Source: Eutypa lata (taxonomy: Eukaryota; Ascomycota; Sordariomycetes; Xylariales; Diatrypaceae). Taken from it: a DNA stretch of 64,000 nt. Positions 12,004-22,188 of the stretch are shown here, in pieces (positions within the stretch are counted from its first letter, which is position 1; the number at the start of each line of letters is the position of its first letter). Below the pieces are notes generated by a model. The model was not told the origin of the DNA, did not search any database, and saw only the letters and a program-made list of their open reading frames with translations. Location: positions 3,038,001 through 3,102,000 of the forward strand of contig JAKULF010000007.1 in the NCBI GenBank assembly GCA_022661535.1, given 5' to 3'. Made by a program: the position numbers and the translations under genes.

Positions 12004-12775
12004 ATGCAGGTCAAGTTTTCCAGCCTGCTCCTCGCAGCCCTCGCCGCAACCAGCGCCGTTGCCGCACCTCCCAAGCCTCCTCACGTAAGAACAACCAATC
12101 TTCACAATACACATGAACTATTCACTAACAAAGAATATGTAGCACGGTGACGTGCCGGCAGTGGTACCGCGAGGTGATGCACCTCCTCCGCCTCCGCCTA
12201 CCGATCTCCCGGGCAAGCCCCCTAAGGAAGGCCGCGGGGAACACCTTCCTCCACCGCCCCCTCCCGCTAACCCGGGAAAGCCTTCTAAGAAGACCCGTGG
12301 CGAGCACCCGCCGCCGCCTCCTCCTCCCGGCAAGCCTCCTGTTGAGGGCCGCGGCGAGCATCCTCCCCCTCCTCCCCCGGGAAAGCCACCCAAGGAGGCT
12401 CGGGGTGAGGTCCCGCCTCCTCCCCCTCCTCCTGGCAAGCCACCTGTCGAGGCTCGGGGCGAACACCCTCCCCCTCCTCCCCCGGGAAAGCCACCTGTCA
12501 ACGCTCGTGGTGAGCACCCGCCACCTCCCCCTCCTGGAAAACCCCCTGTAGAGGCTCGTGGCGAGATCCCGCCTCCCCCTCCTCCCCCAGGAAAGCCGCC
12601 TGTCGAAGCCCGTGGCGAGCATCCTCCTCCTCCCCCTCCGGGCAAGCCCCCCGTCGAGGCTCGAGGTGAGCACCCGCCGCCGCCGCCTCCCCCCGGCAAG
12701 CCTCCCGTCGACGCTCGTGGCGAGCACCCGCCTCCCCCGCCTCCCGCGGGAAAGCCCCCAAAGGACCAAAACTAA
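12004..12775 (+). CDS. secreted proline-rich tandem-repeat protein
   Basis: Two exons (12004-12084 and 12143-12775; 58-nt intron) give about 237 aa. Residues 1-20 form a classical signal peptide (MQVKFSSLLLAALAATSAVA) with an AVA-A cleavage site. The mature part is nearly all tandem repeats: ten units of 17-20 residues of the form GKPP-(V/K)-(E/D/N)-(A/G)-RGE-(H/V/I) followed by six or seven prolines, plus a truncated last unit. The first block carries an RGD at residues 37-39. No cysteine, membrane segment or GPI signal is seen, and no KR or RR site separates the units. At DNA level the units of about 51-54 bp differ mainly at synonymous third positions, implying purifying selection on the peptide. 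Likely an extracellular or wall-associated structural protein; effector or peptide precursor are alternatives. Family not recognised. Confidence 0.8.
12143..12775 (+). repeat. coding minisatellite, about ten 51-54 bp units
   Basis: This is the DNA counterpart of the repeat protein. Each unit begins with a GGCAAGCC/GGAAAGCC core and ends in a C-rich CCT/CCG/CCC run that encodes the prolines. Units vary in synonymous positions and in proline number (six or seven), so they are not freshly amplified. The GC-rich pattern also leaves long meaningless open frames on the other strand. Confidence 0.85.
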
Positions 12776-13837
12776 GGGCAGCGTCGCACATTAACATGTA
12801 TGTGAGCCTATTGGTCCGAACTCCGGGTTCCAAAAAAAAAAAACGTGCAGCGGTGGATGGATGCTAGGTGTGTGCTTGGGGTTTCTTAAGGATGCTGAGG
12901 ATGCGAGAGAGAGAGAGAGAGAGAGAGAGTTTGTGTAAAGGAATGATAATTACGAGAATTATCTGCCATTCGTTTCTAATCGATGTTGGGGAAGAGAGGA
13001 TTTGTTTTGGTAAAAGTGGTTTACCCAGAAGTTAGCTGTCATTCTTTATCGTTTCACTATAATGTAAATTCATAATATTTGGGCCCAAGAAAATTCCGTT
13101 TTCTGCAACGAATGTGAATGTCCCCCCGGCTTCTAAGCTCTCTTTCGGAGGCTATAGGGATGTGCTTGATGTCGGATATTTATAGCCCATTTAATTGTTA
13201 AAAGATAAACGAGAGCGGTGGTTTTCCTTTAGCTCCGGATAGAAAATGATTGGATCTTTTCTGATACAATTGTTTGATCTGGAGTGTTACGTTATTCTTT
13301 GGTACAATGTATGTTTCATTTCCTCTTTGCTCACAGTTCTCTAAAATTATATAGACTTTACCTAATGACTACATAAATGCGACTTTAAGCCCATAATCAA
13401 TCGGATCTCGTAATGTTCTCAGTTTTCAGCCATTTTTATGTCCTCCAAAGCCCTCATATAGGTTAATGTCAGGCTTATATGAAATTTTATAGAGACTAAC
13501 TCGCCATCGGCAACCTATATTCGGTTTCCAACTCAAAATGTATATTTCTCTGTTAATTAAGCCATACTAGGTTGTTTGGCTAGTCTAACCAGGCAGTAAT
13601 ACCGCCATCAGCAAACAGCCGGACTGGTCTCAGGAGCCGATCTACGAACTTGACGGCGCCCGGAACCTTTAGTGTGGTGCCTACGATAAGCAACAAGATG
13701 GGACGGGTGTCAGAAACTGCACGCATGTTTATACACTCACTCGGGTGGTACTAGTCGCATAATCCTAATTAACATAAGACATTATATATCGACAATTTAA
13801 CCAGCTAAATCTATCTATCCCAACTCGCAGTTCTCCC
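12776..13837. other. intergenic between convergent genes
   Basis: Separates the ends of the repeat-protein gene (+) and the permease gene (-). It holds an A12 run near 12831, the GA microsatellite and otherwise AT-rich unique sequence. No gene is seen. Confidence 0.5.
12905..12929. repeat. (GA)n microsatellite
   Basis: About twelve GA dinucleotides in a row, in the presumed 3' UTR or flank of the repeat-protein gene, roughly 130 bp after its stop. Confidence 0.9.
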
Positions 13838-15722
13838 TCAAACCGCATACCTGTAATCAGGTCTCTTTGCCATCCCGTCAGCATATGGAATGACACCACT
13901 ATCTAGCATCCGATTCAGCCGGGCGAAGTACCGTCTCAGCGCGAGACACGACACGATAAAGACGCCCTGGCAGCACGCGACCGTGACCAGAGCAGGCCTA
14001 TAGACAGGCGCGTACTCGGCACGGAAGAGGAGGGACGAAACAATGCCCGCCATGTTCTGCGCCATGTAGCTCAGTCCCAGGGCCACGGCTCGGCCGGTCG
14101 TCGTTGGGATGTTCGCCGAGAGCCACACCGGCACGAGCAGTCCGGGAACGAAGGAGCCCGACACCGTCAGGAAGGTGAAAAAGTACCCCACGTTTACGTT
14201 GTGGACGAGGTCGAGAGTGCCGAGGAGCACCCACGCTATCAAAGCGACGAACAGCGGGCCGCACGCGTAGTAGGCGCGCTGCTGGAAGCGATCTGAAAGA
14301 TATGTCGTTACGAGTAGCACGACGGACGCAGTCAGGTTTGGCCCAACCGTGTACAAGTTCGCGGTCGTGGACTCAATAGTGAGGCGCTTGATGAGTGTCT
14401 GCGATTCGGTTAGGACTAGTTAGTGGGAAAGGGGTGGGTGTTCTGGAAAGCATAGCAGCCTACAGGTAAGAAGTTTGAACTGCTGGCATTGCCAACTCCA
14501 TGCATGAAAGCGAGGAAAGCAAAAGCCCAAGTCGGGCCATGTCGGAGCTGCTTCTTCGCGTCCGACCAGCGGAACGCCTTACCATCGTCTTGCGAGTCTT
14601 CTTCCAGCCGCGCAGCAGCCAGGCGCTTTTCTTCCTCGGAGAACCAGCGGCTCTTTTGTACGCTTCTTGGGAGTACCACGAAGAGCAAAATAGAGATCCC
14701 AGTTGTTATAGCCCCCTCGATGATGAATAGGTATTGCCATCCCTATCAGTCGTTAAAAGTTGAGTCCGTGAGCCAATTCAGAAAAAAAAGAAGAAAAAAG
14801 GAAATACTTAACATACATTCAATTTCCCATCCCATTGGAAGACACTCCAGGATATCAGCCCGCTAACAGCGCCCTTTGGAATTTTTAGCATAGTCCTAGC
14901 TGATCCCTTAGACATACGATGTTGACTTACAGCAATAAATCCCATTTGGAAGAACACCGAAGTTCGTAGGGCCAATTCTCTTCTCGTGTAGAACAGACTA
15001 CAGTAATATATAGAGCAAGGTAGAAAAGCAGCTTCGACAGTACCCATCAATATCCTGCATGCGAGGATCTGACCAAAATTCCTATCATAGTCAATATTAA
15101 AAGTTCTACCCATTGAAACCGCGATCCGGGACATGGGAAAGAAAGGGGTGTTTCGGGGAACCGAAGTCCGGTAACCCCCTATCTAGAAAGGGGGGAAATT
15201 CGCAAATGGCAATATACGTACTTAGTCGCTGCAGAGGCCAAGGTGCATATTCCCCACAAAGCGATCAGAATCGGCATGACAATCGACGGGTTGAAGCGCT
15301 TCGCAGCTATGGTCCACGGGATGTTCATCACGGAATACGGGACGTAGAACAGGACCAGCAGGAGCGAGAACTGGTTTCCGACCAGCCCCAGATCGGCCTC
15401 GAGCCCATCCGTTTTGGCATTCCCCAGGTTCGCGCGGTCGAGGGTGTGTGTGAAGTACGCCAAGGCTGATATCAGGATACCTATCTGTTAGTAAACCGTT
15501 TGCGTTTCATCTAACCACCTAACCGCAAAAGTTGGGATCAAGTATTCTAGTTAGGTAGGGACGTAGGCATTTCTCACCGAGTCCCGGCATCACGATCAGG
15601 TCCGTCTTCCGCACCAGCCGTCGCCTTGCGGCGGCATGGCTGTCGATGCCTGACGCCTCGGCATCCCCGCTCTGGATGCTCTGCGCGAGAATCTCCCCCG
15701 GCCCTTTCTCGACGAGCGACAT
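13838..15722 (-). CDS. MFS permease, anion:cation symporter (Dal5-like) family
   Basis: Six exons (15722-15578, 15480-15222, 15081-14931, 14873-14817, 14742-14464, 14398-13838) join in phase to about 483 aa, normal for the family. Seen: a hydrophilic N-terminus, then LAYFTHTLDRANLGNA at TM1, VLFYVPYSVMNIPW at TM2, CRILMGTVEAAFLP at TM4, YTRRELALRTSVFFQ in the following loop, GWQYLFIIEGAIT after TM5, the long central loop with WFSEEEKRLAAARL, and FLPTLIKRLT before TM7. These are hallmarks of fungal allantoate/nicotinate/vitamin-type permeases (yeast Dal5, Tna1, Seo1). Known members import organic anions by proton symport at the plasma membrane; the substrate cannot be told from sequence. It is transcribed away from the P450 gene starting at 17451 and shares about 1.7 kb of upstream DNA with it. 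No damage is seen. Confidence 0.88.
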
Positions 15723-17450
15723 TTCTCTTTACTTCTCGTTGGCGACCTAAGCAATGTACGGAACGGCGGCTGTGTGACTAGGGACTTTTTGCAGGTTCGC
15801 CTGATCCTGACAAGGGCAGCGGGCAATTGACTATGTACTTACCTACATATAAATGATATCAAAAGGCAGGTGCGCTACGCCATCAACCCCGTAAAACCTG
15901 CCCCCCGTCTATCCCCAAAGGGCCAGGCCATAAGTCGATCGCATCTAGAGGTATGTAGTTTCCTTTTCTCCATCACGTTTTATCTACCCGTCGGGGCTCA
16001 AAACGCCATCCAGCTAGTAAGCTCCGCATACTAGAGCTAGTCATGTCGCCACAAAATGGATCGTCGAGCTCTCACTTAGAAAAGTTTAATATCTAACTAC
16101 TTTCTTGTTTAAGTACTATAATTGTTAGATTCAATTCGTGTCGACATTGTCAAGCAATCTTTAAGGAATTCATGCATTGTTGTAAGGGATTTTCCGACGG
16201 TTCATCCGTGACAGCTTTACTTGGAAAACGAGTAAGATTTATCGCATTATTCATCAAGGGATTGCATTAGTTACAACGGAGCCTCTCTCCTCGGCCTAGG
16301 AAACGCCACTGCCGAAGTGTTCTCCTAGCTTTATCGGGAGCTCTACGTGGTGGTCGGTCGCCACGAGCCGATATACCAGAACCTCGGTCGAGACTCCGCC
16401 CAAAGCTCCACAATCCAGTTAGCGGAGTCGGAGGGGAACGGACAAGCTAGACTACTCATTCGACGATACCGCAACAAGTTAGAGCCTTTATCGTGTTGGG
16501 TTTGTTACTTCCTGACAGTATGGATTCGATTCAAGCTAGCTCGGAACGGGGGCCGTTCTAAGCGTGGGGGAAATAATGTGTATGCTACTATGTATCTAGA
16601 TGAGGACGGTAGGAGATGTGAAATGTCCCGGGGCTGGTATCTAGGGGTCTGTGAGCAAAGTACACAAGGAGGTTGGCTTGGCTTGGCTGCCTTTTGTGGT
16701 TGGTAACCAGAATCTTGGTATTTTCAGCCTCGGAAGCGGCTCTCAATATCAGGATTCAGCTGGGCTATAAACTCGCCTAGGCATTCCGAAGCCAGGTTAT
16801 ACTCAAAACACCGATTAGAAACCGGTCACAGCAGTTGAGGGATTGATGATGCCATCGCTAGGTTTCTCAACTCATGTCTTCTATTGCCCATCCATCAAAA
16901 AGAATATGGAGTAGGAACCCGGATTGCTTTATGCTTCATGATTAATAAGGTGTACATATGGTGTGCGATAGTCTTGGTCTCTATATCCTTTCCATTCCCG
17001 GATTGCTTCGTTTATATACCGGGTTGCGACTCTGATATACGGATGTTGGGTGCTTGACTAAGAGAGCCAACCAGAGGGGCGCACAATCACGACAGTTTAG
17101 GCTACAGTGATGCAACGTATTGGAGGGGCATACGTGATGGTAATATCTCGGGTCGGTAAACATTCTTGCCTTATACAAGCAATTGTCCCATCCTCCATTA
17201 AGGGGGGCCATCAGGGGTCCAAGTATTGTAGTTCCGCTTTACAGAGGGGTGTTGATTCGCATAGGGAACCCAATACACTCAAACATATTACAAAATGATA
17301 CATCGTACCCCCGCTATTTAGTCAATCGGTAAAGATGAATGTGTCGTTATTTAAGTATAGAGTGTACCCTTGCTACCTAGAGGTGAATATGTCACTGTTC
17401 TATCTAGATACTGTTGTGAATCCTTCCTCGCAATAGAGGGCAACGACAAC
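15723..17450. other. shared upstream region of the MFS and P450 genes
   Basis: About 1.7 kb between two divergent starts. No gene is seen; an open frame at 16347-16706 (+) lacks motifs and its codons look random. A CGG-N5-CCG inverted pair at 16198-16208 is a possible Zn2Cys6 binding site but could be chance. Confidence 0.4.
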
Positions 17451-19493
17451 ATGTCCGAGCCTACAGAGCTAGATATACGCCCCTACATTGCGGTGATCCT
17501 AGCGTCGCGTGCGCTGTACTACTCGTTTCTGACGCCTCTCCTACTCTTCGTCCTATACGTGATCGGAAGTGAGATTGAGCGCTATCTAGCCAGAGTTTCC
17601 GGTCTTCCTGGCCCTCGGGGTCTCCCACTAGTCGGAAGCTTGCCCTGGCTTTGGGGGCAGGTTCACGCGGAGAAATACAGACAATGGGCCGCCGAATACG
17701 GAGACGTGTTCCAGGTGCAGCTCGGGAACCGCACGGCCGTCGTCGTGAACAGCAGCTCCGCGGCGCGCTCGCTGTTCCTGGGACAGCGGGAGGCCACGAA
17801 CTCTCGGCCGTTGTTCTACGTCCTCCACCAGAAGGTGCAGAGCGGCGGCTCGGTCACGAGTACCGGCACGAGTCCCTGGGACGATAGCTGCAAGAAGCGG
17901 AGAAAGGTTGCCGCGACGGCCCTGAACAAGGCCGCGGTGCATTCGTACTTTCCGGTTTGCCCCCCCCCCCCGAAAGCCCCCTCTGGTCTTCCTCTGATAA
18001 TTCGTATCTAATTGTTTCGTGGCAAGATTATAAACCTCGAGTCGAGGGCCTTCGTCGCCGACATCCTAGCAGCATCGCTGGAGAGCAAGACCAACACCGT
18101 CGACTTCCGCGATGCGGTTCGCAAGTTCGCTACGAACCTAGTGCTGACGCTGAACTACGGAATGAGGTAGGCTATTTGTCCACATGACCACCGATAACGT
18201 ACGTAGGTAGAAGGATCTAATAACTCCATGTTTCAGGGTGGAGAACGTCAAAGAGCTGCGCTCGAACGAGATCGTCAGAGAAATCATAGACGTAGAGGTC
18301 GAGATATCGCGCCTGCGGGACATCACGCGTAACTACGAGAACTATATCCCGCTGCTGCGACCGATCTACAACGTAGCGGCGTGGCTGCGGCTATACGACG
18401 GGGGCTACATGCCGAGTATCGGCAGGCGTAGGACGGAGTATCACCAGGTAAGCTCTCGGGGCCATTTATTTCATTTCTTAGCCTGTCTCAAAAGCTCTGT
18501 CTACCATTTCAGTGTGCCCAGACTCTCTAAACAGTGCTGCAAGCTCCCGAAACATACTAGGGATGGTACCTTGTTGACTCCAAGAGTTGAGTAGGTGCTA
18601 CTTCAGAAGCTCAAGGAGCAAGTGGCGGCGGGGACCGACAAGCCCTGCATCCAGGGCAACGTGCTCCGGGACCCGGACAGCAGGGGGCTGAGCTCGACGG
18701 AGATCCTGAGCGTGAGCCTGAGCATGATGGCGGGCGCGGACACGAGCCAGCCGACGCTAGCCTGGACGATCCTGCTGCTGTCGCGGCGCCCCGACATCCA
18801 GCGGAAGGCGTACCGGGCGATCGCCGAGGCGGAGGACCGGGGGCAGCTGCTCGCCTCTCCGGAGGTGGCGCACTCCAAGGTCGAGTACATCGACGCGTTC
18901 ACGAAGGAGATCGGGCGGTACTTCACGGCGCTGAAGATCGGGCTGCCGCGGGCGACGCACGGCAGCGTTTCGTGGCAGGGTGCGACTATCCTGCCCCAGA
19001 CCATGCTGTTCTTGAACTTGTGGGCGTGCTCTAGAGGTAGGCAAAGCAATAAATACCCTCCCTAAGATATTAAAGCGCACCTACCTGAGGTAGTTCTTCA
19101 CGGACGAAAAAGAAAGAAAAAAACACTAACACCACACTCGCACTCACAGACGAAACCCTCTTCGAAGACGCATCCACATTTGCGCCAGAGCGCTGGCTCA
19201 GCAAGGATGGGGCGCACAAGCACCAATTCGCGTTCGGGATCGGCGGGCGGATGTGCGTGGCTAGCCACCTGGCGCACAAGGCGCTGTACGCGGTATTTCT
19301 GCATCTGATCGCGCACTTCGAGATCATCCCTGCGGAGGGCGACGAGGACGACGCGCTCATCGATAACCCGCTGGAGGGCGTAGCTGAGAAGGAGCAGTTC
19401 GTCTCGACGCCGCGGGGATTCGCGGCGCGGCTCGTGCCGAGGGATGTCGGGAGGACGAGGGGCATGCTGTCGGGTTTGGTTTCGGAGGGTTGA
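17451..19493 (+). CDS. cytochrome P450, CYP504-like (phenylacetate hydroxylase-like)
   Basis: Five exons (17451-17954, 18027-18166, 18237-18447, 18595-19036, 19150-19493) join in phase to about 546 aa. Seen: an N-terminal membrane anchor around residues 20-45, the proline hinge LPGPRGLPLVG, I-helix AGADTS (331-336), ExxR as EIGR (390-393), PERW (445-448) and the heme loop FGIGGRMCVA with Cys468; the usual final Gly of the heme motif is Ala. The phrase KPCIQGNVL and the C-terminal STPRGFAARLVPRD recall the CYP504 family (PhaA/PhacB phenylacetate and 3-hydroxyphenylacetate hydroxylases) as I remember it; a search is needed to settle the family. Role by family: ring hydroxylation of an aromatic acid at the ER, with NADPH-P450 reductase. 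The first intron has a C12 run right after its GTTTGC donor. No disruption is found. Confidence 0.82.
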
Positions 19494-20557
19494 AGGGGGT
19501 GGGTGGCAATGTAGGAGTTGACGTTCTGCTACCTGCTGGGTACAGCGTTGTAGGAATCTTTAGTGCGAGGAGTCCGGATGAAGAGTCGGGTCCAGCGTAC
19601 CTGCAGGATTATTAGGGAATATAGAAGAAAGATTGAGGAATCTAATAAGTAATAGCTTCTCTACCATTAGATATTCAACGTACTACGGTGTGATGTGTAC
19701 ACCGGAATCATGGAATAACATTTGAATGACGGGCTGAGGTTTATTAAGTTATGCGTGTGGTTTAGGTTAAAGGTTTTCTCGCCATTGTTAAGCTTCATAT
19801 CAGACACGAGGCACTATCTTCATGATGGCCATATTAAAACGGTGGAAAGGAATCATGAGATATAATAAATCATCCCTCAAGATAACAGCTTTCCCATTCT
19901 TCACGATCTCCTAATATCATCTCGTATTGAACTAATGGGCTTAGATAGCACCTAAGTTGGACATTCGCATTTAGCACCTTTCTCGTTGGGATGGTCTTAG
20001 ATCCAGGGTCGGCGAGAAAAGGCGAGCAGACGCCTGTCGGTCGAACAGTGCTGACAAAGTAGCACACAACTTGCCGAACATTGAGGTCTTCTTTCGACTG
20101 GCTTGGCAGGATTTAGAAGCCTCAAATCTAACAATGAGACTAGACGTTGGGAAGACCCCAGTTCTTAAACTCAGCGAGGAGGCGGCTTCGGCCGGTATGC
20201 GCCAACGCCAAAGCGACCGACAAGAGACGCGTTTAAGTCGTCTCTTCAGCCCCATCCAGTATAATACCTAGTTTAGAATGGTTAGAAAGGATAAAAGTCA
20301 TACCAGCTACAGTAGAAGTGAAAAAGGGCGTTTTCAGACAAAGTGAGAAGATTGATATATCGCGGTTGTTATCGGCATCTGCTGTCGGGAACTGGTGGAC
20401 CAGAACTAACTGCATTCGCTGGCCCCGCGTGCGTCATCATGAACAAGATGAAGAAGTGAAGAAAAAGGGGACTTACATCAGATAGTCATCTACAGGATCT
20501 GAATGAGTTGTTCTCCTGGCAGTCCTAGGTAATATATCATATATATAACCCAATGTC
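19494..20557. other. intergenic
   Basis: Lies between the ends of the P450 gene (+) and RRP7 (-). Overlapping open frames at about 19971-20271 on both strands have no recognisable content. Nothing supportable is seen. Confidence 0.45.
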
Positions 20558-21499
20558 TCATCTCTCGGGCCGAAACTTCCCTCTCTTCTCCCTCAGCGCA
20601 TTGACCCTCTTCTTGTCCTCGGCGAACCTCTTCAGTAAATCTGTTTGCTCGGCCTTCCGCTTCTCCCGAAGCTGGAAGCGATAGAAGTTCTGCATATCGT
20701 CCTTCTTCTTCTGCTGTTTCTCGAGCATTCTCCTCTTCGCTTCCTCGGCCTCGTCCCTCCTAGCCGGTGCTGCTCTGCCGCCCCTAGTGACGGTGACGAA
20801 ACCGTCCTCGTCAGGCTCATTGCGCAGTCTCTTGGCTAACTGGACGGCTTCTTCCTCCTTCCTATTGAATATGGTGAAGTACGCATCCACTGCCGCCTGG
20901 ACAACGTCGTTGCCGGGATATGTGAGTTTATTGTGCGCTCTCAACCAATGTGAGCCCAGTGGAGGCGCTTTGTCCTTGACCCCTTCACCCCAGACCGGAT
21001 ATTTCTTGGACTTTTTCAGCTTCCTCACTGCTTTCAAGACAGACTCGACACTCTTCTCATCGGCGAGTAGAGCCACGGCAGACCCGCCGCTCCTGTGTAG
21101 TCTGCGGGACCATGTATCTGGGAGCTGCGCAGCGGCTTCTTCCTTCAGATTTTGTGTTTCTTCATCTTCTCTTTTTCTCTTTTTCTGGTGGGCGGCTAAA
21201 CGAGCTGCTTGGGTTGGCTCGAGGGAAGATTTTGTAGTGTTCTTGTCCTCTTCGAATAATATACCCTCGAATCTGCCGGCTCCGACTAGACTTGTGAACA
21301 AGGCGCGGAAGTGAGGCTCGGTGCTGTCGGACGGGACATTTGCAAGGAAAATACTACGTGAGTCGTTGGCAGTAGCGATCTTGGGTGTGTTCCTTCGTAG
21401 GTAGATATGATGCGTTGCCTTCACCGGGTATGATGGGAGAGGTGGAATCGTAACTGGGAGAATAGAGAATTCCGAGGATGAATTGGAATCTTCTGCCAT
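20558..21499 (-). CDS. RRP7: ribosomal RNA-processing protein 7 homolog
   Basis: A single exon of 313 aa. The N-terminal part holds the Rrp7 RRM-like fold (HHIYLRRNTPK, SRSIFLANVPSDSTEPHFRA), followed by a charged linker, and the C-terminal Rrp7 domain is marked by DGFVTVTRGGR and the basic helix FYRFQLREKRKAEQ with a lysine/arginine-rich tail. Known: yeast Rrp7 is a nucleolar factor of the UTP-C/CURI complex, required for 18S rRNA maturation and 40S assembly. Length and domain order are normal. It is divergent from the MFS exporter gene, with about 690 bp between the starts. Confidence 0.92.
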   Translation of the reverse strand: MAEDSNSSSEFSILPVTIPPLPSYPVKATHHIYLRRNTPKIATANDSRSIFLANVPSDSTEPHFRALFTSLVGAGRFEGILFEEDKNTTKSSLEPTQAARLAAHQKKRKREDEETQNLKEEAAAQLPDTWSRRLHRSGGSAVALLADEKSVESVLKAVRKLKKSKKYPVWGEGVKDKAPPLGSHWLRAHNKLTYPGNDVVQAAVDAYFTIFNRKEEEAVQLAKRLRNEPDEDGFVTVTRGGRAAPARRDEAEEAKRRMLEKQQKKKDDMQNFYRFQLREKRKAEQTDLLKRFAEDKKRVNALREKRGKFRPER

Positions 21500-22188
21500 T
21501 TCTTAGGTATTTTCGTAATACGTATAAAATGCAGGTCTAAATCAGGTTCTCTTGAGTTGTTCGTTCAGCTCGTTTTCCAAGTTGCCGGTCAATCATTAAT
21601 TTGATAAGTCTACGTAAAAGGTCAAGAGAGAGAAATTAATCAGCGTCGTAAATTTTTAGTGGATCTGGCTCGTTAGCGTGGGGGATCCACTCGGCCACTG
21701 GAACCTTTCAACTCCCGCAATCCCGCACGAATTGTTTGCTCTTTTTCAGTGCCCACTAAGTTACTAACTAGCCAGAAAGGGGATAAAAATGTCACGTCGT
21801 GCATATCCCGTGCATGCATAACACATGTACTACATACGCATATAGGGGCAGAGGGGGCAGGAAATAGCGAATTCGGCGAAACTCTCTAGTTTACTTCGTA
21901 TACCTACTACGTAGTAGCGCTCGTGCGTAGCAGAGTAGCTTATGGATGATGCGATTATATGTCAAGTATTAGTTATGCTCTTGCCCTAACTTGCTTGTCC
22001 TTCCTTTGTCCGCGGGATCCCAAACCACTGTTGAGTGTTGACAGGCATGACTTCATAATACCCGGCATATGATATCTGTGTATCTAGAGTCGTAGTGTGC
22101 ACTTGGAAAGTACATCAATGTAGTTTCTCTTTTTTTATAGATTGTATATTCTTCAAACAATTATTCATATTTAAGCCCCGTTCTTGAT
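21500..22188. other. divergent promoter region (RRP7 / MFS exporter)
   Basis: About 690 bp between two divergent start codons. No gene is seen. A run of CTACGTAGTAG-like short palindromic sequence occurs near 21905-21916. No clear TATA box is assigned. Confidence 0.45.

Noticed and set aside
12118..12769. Two long minus-strand frames (Gly-rich and Arg-rich) across the repeat gene
   Set aside because: They are the complement of the GC-rich proline repeats, lack a signal or an independent start context, and change wording with every third-position difference.
16347..16706. 119-codon frame between the MFS and P450 genes
   Set aside because: No motif or splice-linked extension, and codon use looks random.
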